From an uncultured Sutterella sp. (GTDB taxonomy: Bacteria > Pseudomonadota > Gammaproteobacteria > Burkholderiales > Burkholderiaceae_F), in assembly GCA_905206345.1 (NCBI GenBank), contig CAJLGW010000063.1, forward strand, positions 1 through 10,893: a stretch of 10,893 nucleotides of DNA. Direction: 5' to 3'. Within the stretch, counting starts at the first letter, position 1. Each line of letters starts with the position of its first letter. Of the stretch, positions 5,215-10,893 are shown one piece after another. The position numbers were made by a program, and so were the translations under genes. A model generated the notes under the pieces. That model searched no databases. It was not told where the DNA came from and was given only the letters and a program-made list of their open reading frames with translations.

Positions 5215-6234
5215 ATGACTGAAAACAAATCTTGGCGATTCTGTGTCGCCCCTATGTTGGATTGGACCGATCGCCATTGCCGATACTTCCACCGAGCATT
5301 GAGTCGCCATGCACGCCTGTACACCGAAATGGTAACGACGGGTGCCATTATCTACGGCGATCAACATCGTCACTTAGACTTCAATGCTGAAGAGCATCCC
5401 GTCGCCCTTCAATTGGGTGGTAGTGACCCCGAAGCCTTAGCTCAGTGCGCCAAGCTTGCCCAACAATGGGGTTACGATGAAATTAATCTCAATTGCGGGT
5501 GCCCAAGTGAGCGCGTTCAGCGTGGCTCCTTTGGCGCGTGCTTGATGAGTGAGCCTCAATTGGTGGCCGATTGTTGCAAAGCCATGCTCGATGTCGTTGA
5601 TATTGATGTGACGGTTAAGCACCGCATCGGGATCGATAAAATCGAAGACTACGGTTTCGTTCGTGACTTTGTAGGCACGCTCTACGATACTGGTGTTCGG
5701 GTCTTTATTGTTCATACTCGCAATGCCTGGTTAAAAGGGTTAAGTCCTAAAGAAAATCGAGAGATTCCGCCCTTGAAGCGCGAAGTCGCTTTTGACCTCA
5801 AGCGTGATTTCTCCGAAGCTACCATTGTGATTAACGGAGAAGTGGGGGACTTGGATACCGCGGAGAGTTTATTGACGAAGGTCGATGGTGTGATGATGGG
5901 CCGAGCTGCCTATAAAACACCGTGGGTTTTAAGCGATGTGGATGCAAGACTTTTCGGTGACAACCATCCGGTACCTGATCGCGAAGAGTTAATTGGCATC
6001 ATGACCGAGTATCTTGAGCGCGAAACGCCCAAGGACAGTCACGTGCCGCGTGCCACGGCCAAAGCCATGATCGGTTTGTTGCAAGGTTTAGCAGGCGCTC
6101 GATTCTACCGTCGTACGTTGTCAGATCCGTTTGCCTTTGAAACGCAAGGCACGCAAGTGTTGAAAGCGGCCTTTGCCAGTGCCGGTTGGGGCGAACGCTT
6201 AACGGACGACCGTCGAGACGATGACGAATTCTAA
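5215..6234 (+). CDS. dusA: tRNA-dihydrouridine(20/20a) synthase DusA
   Basis: FMN-dependent enzyme that reduces uridine 20 (and 20a) in the tRNA D-loop to dihydrouridine using NADPH. The 339-residue product has the DusA hallmarks: VAPMLDWTDRHCR near the N-terminus for flavin binding, YTEMVTTGA, EEHPVALQLGGSDP, and NLNCGCPSERV with the expected catalytic cysteine at C96, then FGACLM. Further on are KHRIGID, GLSPKENREIPPL and the phosphate-binding DGVMMGRAAY segment. These match DusA rather than DusB or DusC. Length is typical. C94 in NCGCPS replaces the usual valine of NVGCPS. A GTG at 5194 lies inside the upstream terminator stem, so the ATG at 5215 is preferred, although its Shine-Dalgarno (AAGAAG directly adjacent) is weak. 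Confidence 0.93.
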   Translation: MTENKSWRFCVAPMLDWTDRHCRYFHRALSRHARLYTEMVTTGAIIYGDQHRHLDFNAEEHPVALQLGGSDPEALAQCAKLAQQWGYDEINLNCGCPSERVQRGSFGACLMSEPQLVADCCKAMLDVVDIDVTVKHRIGIDKIEDYGFVRDFVGTLYDTGVRVFIVHTRNAWLKGLSPKENREIPPLKREVAFDLKRDFSEATIVINGEVGDLDTAESLLTKVDGVMMGRAAYKTPWVLSDVDARLFGDNHPVPDREELIGIMTEYLERETPKDSHVPRATAKAMIGLLQGLAGARFYRRTLSDPFAFETQGTQVLKAAFASAGWGERLTDDRRDDDEF

Positions 6235-6276
6235 CCAAACGTCTAACAATCATTAACTTTAAGCTAAGGATCGGAT

Positions 6277-6285
6277 TGCTATAAT
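6277..6285 (+). promoter_or_regulatory. Extended -10 promoter of etfBA
   Basis: TGC at 6277-6279 directly precedes a perfect TATAAT (6280-6285), giving a consensus extended -10 element. No good -35 is present at 16-18 bases; TTAACT at 6253-6258 is 21 bases away. Transcription would start near 6292, leaving a leader of about 20 bases before etfB. The extended -10 contacts in region 3.0 are conserved in both sigma factors of this window. Confidence 0.75.
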
Positions 6286-6312
6286 CGTGCGGTCTATTTG
6301 TTGGAAAGAGAA

Positions 6313-7062
6313 ATGAAAGTACTAGTCGCTGTTAAACGCGTTGTGGATTACAACGTCAAAGTTCGTTTAAATGAGGCCGGTGTGCCCGAAACGCAAAACG
6401 TAAAGATGTCCATCAATCCTTTTGATGAAATCGCAGCCGAATGCGCCGTTCAATTAAAGGAAAAGGGCATTGCCTCTGAAGTGGTTGCTGTGACGATTGG
6501 GCCGGCAAAGAGTTTAGATACATTGCGTGTAGCCATGGCTATTGGCGCTGATCGTGGTATTCATATTACGACGGACGTCAACGTTGAGCCTTTGGAAGTG
6601 GCCAAACTTCTTCAAAAGATTGTCGAAAAAGAACAACCCAAATTAATTTTGGTGGGCAAGCAAGCCATCGATAATGACTGCAACCAAGTCGGTCAAATGT
6701 TGGCTGCTTTGTGTGAAATGCCGCAAGCAAGTTTTGCCTCTAAGCTCGACTTGCCCAGTCAAGAAGAAGCGATCGTAACGCGTGAAGTCGATGGCGGTAT
6801 GCAAACGGTGGCGGTGAAGTTGCCAGCCGTGGTGACGGCCGATCTTCGCCTGGCTGAACCCCGTTATGTGACCTTACCCAACATGATGAAGGCCAAGAAA
6901 AAGCCGGTGGAGACGATTGAGGCTGATACCTTAGGTGTCGCTTTAGATTCCAAGATCAGTTATGTTTCTTTCGCACAACCGGAAAAGAAGAAAAACGGTT
7001 TGATTCTGTCTTCGATGAGTGAGTTGGTAGCCAAGCTCAAGACCGAAGCCAAGGTACTCTAA
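6313..7062 (+). CDS. etfB: Electron transfer flavoprotein beta subunit
   Basis: EtfB pairs with EtfA to form a soluble FAD-containing carrier that takes electrons from acyl-CoA and related dehydrogenases and passes them to ETF:quinone oxidoreductase. The product (249 aa) has the family N-terminus MKVLVAVKRVVDYNVK, the AMP-site region around DNDCNQVGQM (120-129), EVDGGMQTV (158-166) and the signature LPAVVTADLRLAEPRY followed by the PNMMKAKKKP recognition-loop region. Length is that of classical ETF beta. An upstream TTG at 6298 is in frame but rejected: the ATG at 6313 gives the conserved N-terminus and sits 2 bases after GGAAAGAG. etfA follows after 11 bases. No partner dehydrogenase or ETF:quinone oxidoreductase is in the window. 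Confidence 0.95.
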   Translation: MKVLVAVKRVVDYNVKVRLNEAGVPETQNVKMSINPFDEIAAECAVQLKEKGIASEVVAVTIGPAKSLDTLRVAMAIGADRGIHITTDVNVEPLEVAKLLQKIVEKEQPKLILVGKQAIDNDCNQVGQMLAALCEMPQASFASKLDLPSQEEAIVTREVDGGMQTVAVKLPAVVTADLRLAEPRYVTLPNMMKAKKKPVETIEADTLGVALDSKISYVSFAQPEKKKNGLILSSMSELVAKLKTEAKVL

Positions 7063-7073
7063 GGGGAATAATG

Positions 7074-8006
7074 ATGAAAACGTTAGTCATTGCCGAAGTC
7101 AGTGAAAAGGGCTTAAAGCCCACGGTGGCAAGCCTTGTGACCGCAGCCAAGCGCGTGACGGGTGATATCGAATTGCTTTTAATCGGTCAAGACGGAGAAG
7201 CTGCACAAGCTGCGCAAAAGTTAGACGGTGTTTCGAAGGTGTTGGTGCACGCCGATCGCGGTGAAAACGTGATGTCGGAAACGTTAACGAATGCGGTTGT
7301 CAACTTGGTGAAAGAAGACGCTTCGATTACTCACATCTTTTTTGAATCGAGCTCTTACGGTAAGAGTGTGATGCCTCGCGTGGCTGCTTTACTTAATGTC
7401 GCTCCATTATCCGATGTGATTGATGTGATTGATGAAAAGACGTTTGTGCGTCCGATTTTCGCCGGCAGCATTGAGGCAACGGTTCAAAATGTTGAAGCGG
7501 TGAAGATTGCGAGCATTCGCGCAACAGCATTCGAACCGACGGCGTTCACTGGCGCTGCCGCCGTAGAAGTGTTGTCCACGTGGCCTGCTGCGATGAATTC
7601 TCGTAAGTTAAGTTTTGACGCCATCAAAACGGATCGTCCGTCTTTGCAATCGGCAAAGATTGTCGTGGCCGGAGGCCGTGGCTTGGATAACGCCGAAGGC
7701 TTTACGAAGTTGGTACAGTTGGCTGACAAGTTGGGCGCAGCCGTTGGTGCCACGCGTGCCGTGGTTGATATGGGACTTTGTCCCAATGATTGGCAAGTGG
7801 GTCAAACGGGTAAAATCATTGCCCCTGAACTCTACATCGCTGTGGGGATTTCCGGCGCCATGCAACATATCGCCGGTATCAAGGATGCTAAGGTGGTGGT
7901 CGCGATCAACAACGATCCTGAAGCACCGATCTTTGAAGTGGCCGATTACGGCTTAGTGATGGATGCCAAGGCGGGGATTGATGCGCTTTTAGCTGAGTTG
8001 GCTTAA
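7074..8006 (+). CDS. etfA: Electron transfer flavoprotein alpha subunit
   Basis: EtfA supplies the FAD-binding domain of the EtfAB electron carrier. The 310-residue protein has a variable N-terminal domain and a conserved C-terminal FAD domain: AGGRGL (199-204), TR at 227-228 in GATRAVVD, PNDWQVGQTGKI (Q241-K247), ELYIAVGISGAMQHIAGI, and the NDPEAPIFEVADYGLV motif near the end. Two ATGs overlap at 7071 and 7074. The Shine-Dalgarno AGGGGA (7062-7067) is 3 bases from the first and 6 from the second, so 7074 is preferred; the difference is one residue. It is cotranscribed with etfB and ends 17 bases before a strong terminator. It looks like an ordinary ETF rather than the bifurcating type, but that distinction was not tested. 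Confidence 0.95.
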   Translation: MKTLVIAEVSEKGLKPTVASLVTAAKRVTGDIELLLIGQDGEAAQAAQKLDGVSKVLVHADRGENVMSETLTNAVVNLVKEDASITHIFFESSSYGKSVMPRVAALLNVAPLSDVIDVIDEKTFVRPIFAGSIEATVQNVEAVKIASIRATAFEPTAFTGAAAVEVLSTWPAAMNSRKLSFDAIKTDRPSLQSAKIVVAGGRGLDNAEGFTKLVQLADKLGAAVGATRAVVDMGLCPNDWQVGQTGKIIAPELYIAVGISGAMQHIAGIKDAKVVVAINNDPEAPIFEVADYGLVMDAKAGIDALLAELA

Positions 8007-8023
8007 AACACCACCTCAATAAC

Positions 8024-8058
8024 AAAAAAAGACGGTCCGAGTGACCGTTTTTTTTTTC
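8024..8058 (+). terminator. Intrinsic terminator of etfBA
   Basis: ACGGTC (8032-8037) pairs with GACCGT (8043-8048) around a CGAGT loop. The stem extends through a G-U pair into an A-run/T-run (8024-8030 and 8050-8058), so it could work in both directions. It closes the etfBA operon and separates it from ttdAB. Confidence 0.9.
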
Positions 8059-8105
8059 TTTCCAAGTATAGGTTAAAGTCTATATAAAATATAAATTTAA
8101 TACGA

Positions 8106-8134
8106 TTGATATTATCGAGCGGGGTTTCTATACT
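8106..8134 (+). promoter_or_regulatory. Sigma70-type promoter of ttdAB
   Basis: TTGATA (8106-8111) and TATACT (8129-8134) each match five of six consensus bases and are 17 bases apart, the best canonical promoter in the window. Upstream DNA (8060-8105) is very AT-rich and could act as an UP element. Transcription would start near 8141. Just downstream, TGTTGATT/AATCAACA (8144-8151, 8169-8176) forms an 8-bp inverted repeat with a 17-base spacer, a candidate operator or leader hairpin. Confidence 0.75.
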
Positions 8135-8198
8135 GAAACAGTGTGTTGATTGACGAAACGGTACTGTGAATCAACATCTGTTCTGGAGAAACCCAAGT

Positions 8199-9098
8199 AT
8201 GCAAGACATCGATCATATTCAAAGCTTTACCGATACGATGGCTAAATTTACGGCCTATTTTGGTAAGCACCTTCCTGATGACGTTGTGGAGAAGTTGACT
8301 GAACTTCGTAAAGAACAAACGTCTGAAATCTCAAAAATCATTTATGACGCCATGTTTGTAGACCTTGAATTGGCGAAGGAACGTAATGTTCCGGCTTGCC
8401 AAGATACGGGTGTCATTCAATACATTGTTCAAATGGGGGCCAATTTTCCCATTCGAAACGAACTTGAAGCTTGCTTGAGGGAAGCTGTCAAGCGTGCTAC
8501 CAAAGAAGCCCCGTTGCGTCACAACGCGGTCCAAATTTTCGATGAAAAGAACACGGGGAATAACACCGGTGTGAAGATTCCTTGGATCGATATCGAAATT
8601 ATTCCGGATTCTGATGAATGCACGATTTATGGCTACATGGCCGGTGGCGGTTGCTCTTTGCCGGGTGTTGCCAAGGTCTTGATGCCTGTCGAAGGCTATG
8701 AAGCTGTGGTTCAATATATTTTCGATACGATTTGCGACCGAGGTGTTAATGCTTGTCCGCCGCTTTTGGTCGGTGTCGGGATCGCCGGTTCGATTGATGT
8801 GGCCGCAACGCTTTCTAAGCGCGCTTTGATGCGACCGGTCGGCTCTCACATCAGCAATGCTCGCGGTGCTGAGTTCGAACGTATGATCGAAGAAGGTTTA
8901 AATGAAGTCAACATTGGTCCCGGTGGTTTAACGGGAACGAAGTCTGTGATGGGTGTCAATGTTGAAGTGGCTGCACGCCATCCGTCTTGCATCGCTGTTG
9001 CAGTGCAAACGGGATGCTGGGCACATCGTCGTGCCTGTATTCACTTTAAGTCCGATATGTCTTATGAATTCGTGAGCCACAAGGGAGCACAGTTATGA
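8199..9098 (+). CDS. ttdA: L(+)-tartrate dehydratase alpha subunit
   Basis: Iron-sulfur subunit of the oxygen-sensitive enzyme that dehydrates L-tartrate to oxaloacetate, from the class I fumarase family. The 299-residue product resembles E. coli TtdA throughout, as recalled: MPDDVV-like start region, PACQDTG, APLRHNAVxIFDExNTGxNTG, YMAGGGCxLPG, KVLMPxEGYE, VNACPPxLVGVGIA, GPxGLTG, SVMGV and TGCWAHRR. The likely [4Fe-4S] ligands are C67, C186 and C273. The ATG at 8199 is chosen because GGAG (8185-8188) precedes it by 10 bases; a GTG at 8166 lies inside a leader inverted repeat region. It overlaps ttdB by ATGA, consistent with coupled synthesis of the two subunits. A two-subunit fumarase acting on fumarate or another hydroxy acid remains possible. 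Confidence 0.88.
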   Translation: MQDIDHIQSFTDTMAKFTAYFGKHLPDDVVEKLTELRKEQTSEISKIIYDAMFVDLELAKERNVPACQDTGVIQYIVQMGANFPIRNELEACLREAVKRATKEAPLRHNAVQIFDEKNTGNNTGVKIPWIDIEIIPDSDECTIYGYMAGGGCSLPGVAKVLMPVEGYEAVVQYIFDTICDRGVNACPPLLVGVGIAGSIDVAATLSKRALMRPVGSHISNARGAEFERMIEEGLNEVNIGPGGLTGTKSVMGVNVEVAARHPSCIAVAVQTGCWAHRRACIHFKSDMSYEFVSHKGAQL

Positions 9099-9709
9099 AA
9101 AAAATCTTAACGACGCCAATCAAGGCTGAAGACCTTGAAGATATCAAAATCGGTGATGTGATTTATTTGACGGGTACCTTGGTAACGGCTCGTGATGCTG
9201 CACACCGTCGATTGGTTAAGCAACACCATCAACTTCCGGTGGATTTAAATGGTCTTGCCATTTTCCACGCCGGTCCTATTATGGTGCCGTGCGAAGAGTC
9301 TCCGAGCGGCTACAAAGTGGTTTCCATTGGGCCCACGACTTCCATGCGCATGGAAATGTTTGAAAAGGAATTTATCGAACAAACGGGTGTCCGTTTAATT
9401 GTCGGTAAAGGCGGGATGGGGCCGAATACTGTCGAGGGGTGCGAAAAATTTAAGGCTCTTCACTGTGTCTTCCCCGGTGGTTGTGCCGTTTTAGCTGCAT
9501 CTCGTGTGGAAGAAGTTTCTGAAATGCAATGGCCGGAATTGGGTATGCCTGAATCCATGTGGGTGATGAAGGTCAAAGAATTTGGACCTTTGATTGTTTC
9601 CATTGATACGCATAAGGGCAATTTGTTTGATAAGAACAAGAAGACCTTTGCAGAAAGAAAGCAACCGATCGTGGATCGAATCAACGAAAAGGTTGATTAT
9701 TTCGATTAA
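9095..9709 (+). CDS. ttdB: L(+)-tartrate dehydratase beta subunit
   Basis: Beta subunit of the tartrate dehydratase. At 204 aa it is close to E. coli TtdB and, from memory, almost identical over the first residues (MKKILTTPIKAEDL). Family motifs seen are IGDVIYLTGTLVTARDAAHRR, DLNGLAIFHAGP, SIGPTTSMRMEMFEKEFIEQTGV, VGKGGMGPN, FPGGCAVLAA and VKEFGPLIVSIDTH. The swivelling beta domain completes the active site with TtdA. The start codon overlaps the ttdA stop (ATGA, 9095-9098), with a strong Shine-Dalgarno AAGGGAG (9081-9087) inside ttdA. E. coli has a tartrate/succinate antiporter gene (ttdT) directly after ttdB; here a terminator and a convergent regulator follow instead. Confidence 0.88.
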   Translation: MKKILTTPIKAEDLEDIKIGDVIYLTGTLVTARDAAHRRLVKQHHQLPVDLNGLAIFHAGPIMVPCEESPSGYKVVSIGPTTSMRMEMFEKEFIEQTGVRLIVGKGGMGPNTVEGCEKFKALHCVFPGGCAVLAASRVEEVSEMQWPELGMPESMWVMKVKEFGPLIVSIDTHKGNLFDKNKKTFAERKQPIVDRINEKVDYFD

Positions 9710-9716
9710 TCGAAAT
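9699..9716. repeat. 18-bp perfect palindrome over ttdB stop codon
   Basis: ATTTCGATTAATCGAAAT is its own reverse complement and contains the ttdB stop TAA (9707-9709). It has no loop or T-run, so it is not a terminator alone. It may be a protein-binding site or a by-product of the D-Y-F-D coding end. Confidence 0.5.
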
Positions 9717-9726
9717 TGTTGGTGAG

Positions 9727-9776
9727 AAAAAATCTCCTGTTGAAAAACTTCGGTGATTCAGCAGGAGATTTTTTTT
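9727..9776. terminator. Bidirectional terminator between ttdB and lysR
   Basis: Positions 9727-9744 pair with 9757-9774 in an 18-bp stem with a single G-U. The 12-base loop contains CTTCGG, a stable UUCG-type turn. A T-run on the right arm ends plus-strand ttdAB transcripts, and the A-run on the left arm reads as T on the minus strand to end the regulator's transcript. The regulator's stop codon (9775-9777) overlaps the T-run. Confidence 0.93.
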
Positions 9777-10710
9777 ACTTGCGGTTCGCAGCGACTTCCT
9801 TCATTGTGTCAATCAAGGCTGCGACCGCTTTAGGAACATAACGACTGCGACGACGAATGGCAATCACAGAGCGAGGAGCGATGGCAGGTGTCAGTTCAAA
9901 ATAACGAAGATGACAATTTGCATTATCGAAGCGCTCAGCAAGATGGTCTGTGACGATTGTCGCACCGAGTCCGGCATTGGCCAACGCCAAAGAGGCTGCA
10001 AGCGATTCGCTTTCAAGGACAACTTTAGGTTTGGCAGATGTAGTCTTGCAAAGTTCAAGGAACACGTCGTGCAGGCGTTGCCCGCTCTTTACAATCAGGA
10101 ATGGTTGATTGTCGAGTCGTTCGAAAGGAAATAAGGGCAGACCGTCAGCATTCTTTTTAGGTTTAAAACCTTTAAGAATCGGGCTATTGGAGGGAATGGC
10201 CAAAAGATGCTTTTCGAGAAAAAGTTCATCGACAAGAAAATTGTCTAGATAGGTCGGAGCGATCGTGATGGATAGATCGGTGAGACCGTCACGTGCAAAT
10301 GTTTCAAGTTGATCGGTTGTCCCTTCAATCAACGAAATTTCCACCAACGGATAGCGTTTCTTAAAAATGGGAAGAACGTCCGTTAAAAAGAAGATTTCAC
10401 GGTACTCTGAAACACCGATACGAATATGACCTCGAACACCTTCAGAAAAATCAATCAAAGCTTGATGACAGTTATTGCGTAACTCTGCAACAGCTTGCTC
10501 GGTTTTCAAAATCATCAGACCTTCTTCAGTAGGTCGGAAAGGGCGAATTGAACGGTCGATAATCTCGACTTTCCATTCATTTTCGATGCGTTGAATGTAT
10601 TGCGTGAGCGAAGGTTGAGAAATACCCAATGCATCGGCAGCACGAGAAATGCTACCCAAGTCAAAAAGTGTACGGAGATAATGGGCGGTTTGATTGGTCA
10701 TCATCTTCAT
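9775..10710 (-). CDS. LysR-family transcriptional regulator
   Basis: Cytoplasmic DNA-binding regulator of 311 residues, the usual family length. The N-terminal winged helix-turn-helix is at about 8-66, with GSISRAADALGISQPSLTQY as the core. The following segment, RIENEWKVEIIDRS, departs from the common LExxLGxxLFxR pattern. A linker helix leads to a periplasmic-binding-protein-like effector domain from about residue 95 (HIRIGVSEY onward). The effector is unknown. Start codons at 10710, 10704 and 10701 (ATG) and 10713 (TTG) are all in frame, and none has a clear Shine-Dalgarno; 10710 is chosen arbitrarily among them. It converges on ttdB. In E. coli a LysR regulator (TtdR) controls ttdAB, so a role here is possible, but the divergent gene beyond the right edge is a more usual target. 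Confidence 0.85.
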   Translation of the reverse strand: MKMMTNQTAHYLRTLFDLGSISRAADALGISQPSLTQYIQRIENEWKVEIIDRSIRPFRPTEEGLMILKTEQAVAELRNNCHQALIDFSEGVRGHIRIGVSEYREIFFLTDVLPIFKKRYPLVEISLIEGTTDQLETFARDGLTDLSITIAPTYLDNFLVDELFLEKHLLAIPSNSPILKGFKPKKNADGLPLFPFERLDNQPFLIVKSGQRLHDVFLELCKTTSAKPKVVLESESLAASLALANAGLGATIVTDHLAERFDNANCHLRYFELTPAIAPRSVIAIRRRSRYVPKAVAALIDTMKEVAANRK

Positions 10711-10713
10711 CAA

Positions 10714-10893
10714 AATAAGGGGCCAATAGATAGGGTAAGAATATCGAAAGAGTTTCTTAGAGTCTAGTCGATAAGGAAAATATTGAAAACTAAAGTCGTG
10801 TAGAAATTATTGAAAAAATATTTCTGTTTAAATTCAACGATGAAGAGAGTAATTTCTGGAAAATTCGAAAAAAGGATTTGACAGATCAAAATA
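10714..10893. promoter_or_regulatory. AT-rich region upstream of lysR with rightward -35 box
   Basis: No gene is seen in these 180 bases. A perfect TTGACA (10878-10883) preceded by an A-tract lies 10 bases from the window end and is probably the -35 element of a rightward gene whose -10 is cut off. TATTGAAAA is repeated at 10781-10789 and 10808-10816 (27 bases apart), and AGAAAT/ATTTCT (10802-10807, 10820-10825) forms a small dyad. These are weak candidates for regulator binding sites. No leftward promoter for lysR was convincing. Confidence 0.45.

Noticed and set aside
6298..6312. TTG start for etfB giving five extra residues
   Set aside because: The ATG at 6313 produces the conserved MKVLVAVKRV start and is preceded by GGAAAGAG; the TTG has no Shine-Dalgarno and is only about 6 bases from the predicted transcription start.
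8166..8198. GTG start for ttdA giving eleven extra residues
   Set aside because: GGAG is well placed for the ATG at 8199, and the extra residues have no counterpart in the family as recalled.
8331..8849. Minus-strand open frame of 172 codons inside ttdA
   Set aside because: It is opposite a well-recognised coding sequence, with no Shine-Dalgarno and no recognisable motifs.
1..10893. Mobile elements, phage genes, CRISPR arrays or defence systems
   Set aside because: No transposase or integrase motifs, no flanking terminal repeats and no regularly spaced repeats were seen; all large genes are core functions.

Overview
The window is a chromosomal segment of a Gram-negative proteobacterium. It most resembles the Betaproteobacteria (Burkholderiales), and a gut-associated, low-GC member such as the Sutterellaceae would fit. 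The basis is recalled family resemblance: a lysine-rich N-terminal extension before sigma region 1.1, a DusA-type dihydrouridine synthase, classical EtfB/EtfA, and a two-subunit TtdAB enzyme. No database search was possible, so the genus is a guess. There are no rRNA, tRNA, CRISPR or mobile-element genes.

Layout. Positions 1-79 hold two hairpins, the second a terminator for an unseen upstream gene. Positions 80-448 are a long structured leader. Two complete primary (RpoD-type) sigma factors follow in tandem at 449-2455 and 2951-5146, separated by 495 bases. That gap contains a perfect FNR-type palindrome and at least four strong inverted repeats. Next come a terminator that almost touches the start of dusA (5215-6234), an etfB-etfA operon (6313-8006) with its own extended -10 promoter and terminator, and a ttdA-ttdB operon (8199-9709) with a good sigma70-type promoter and a 4-base ATGA overlap. 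A strong bidirectional terminator separates ttdB from a convergent LysR-family regulator (9775-10710, minus). The right edge carries a TTGACA box that probably belongs to a divergent gene outside the window.

How the genes work together. The sigma factors direct promoter choice by RNA polymerase, and DusA makes dihydrouridine in the tRNA D-loop. EtfAB carries electrons from flavin dehydrogenases to the membrane quinone pool. TtdAB converts L-tartrate to oxaloacetate, which an anaerobe could feed into fumarate reduction. The ETF and Ttd operons have separate promoters and terminators, so their adjacency need not be functional.

The outstanding feature is the pair of primary sigma factors. They look reciprocally diverged: the first keeps an E. 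coli-like DNA-binding C-terminal half but has an unusual middle, while the second keeps a canonical middle but has altered clamp-contact, sigma-finger and activator-contact residues. Both genes have long structured leaders and lack a well-spaced Shine-Dalgarno sequence, unlike most of their neighbours. This suggests a sigma-switching arrangement under post-transcriptional and possibly oxygen-dependent control. That is inference.
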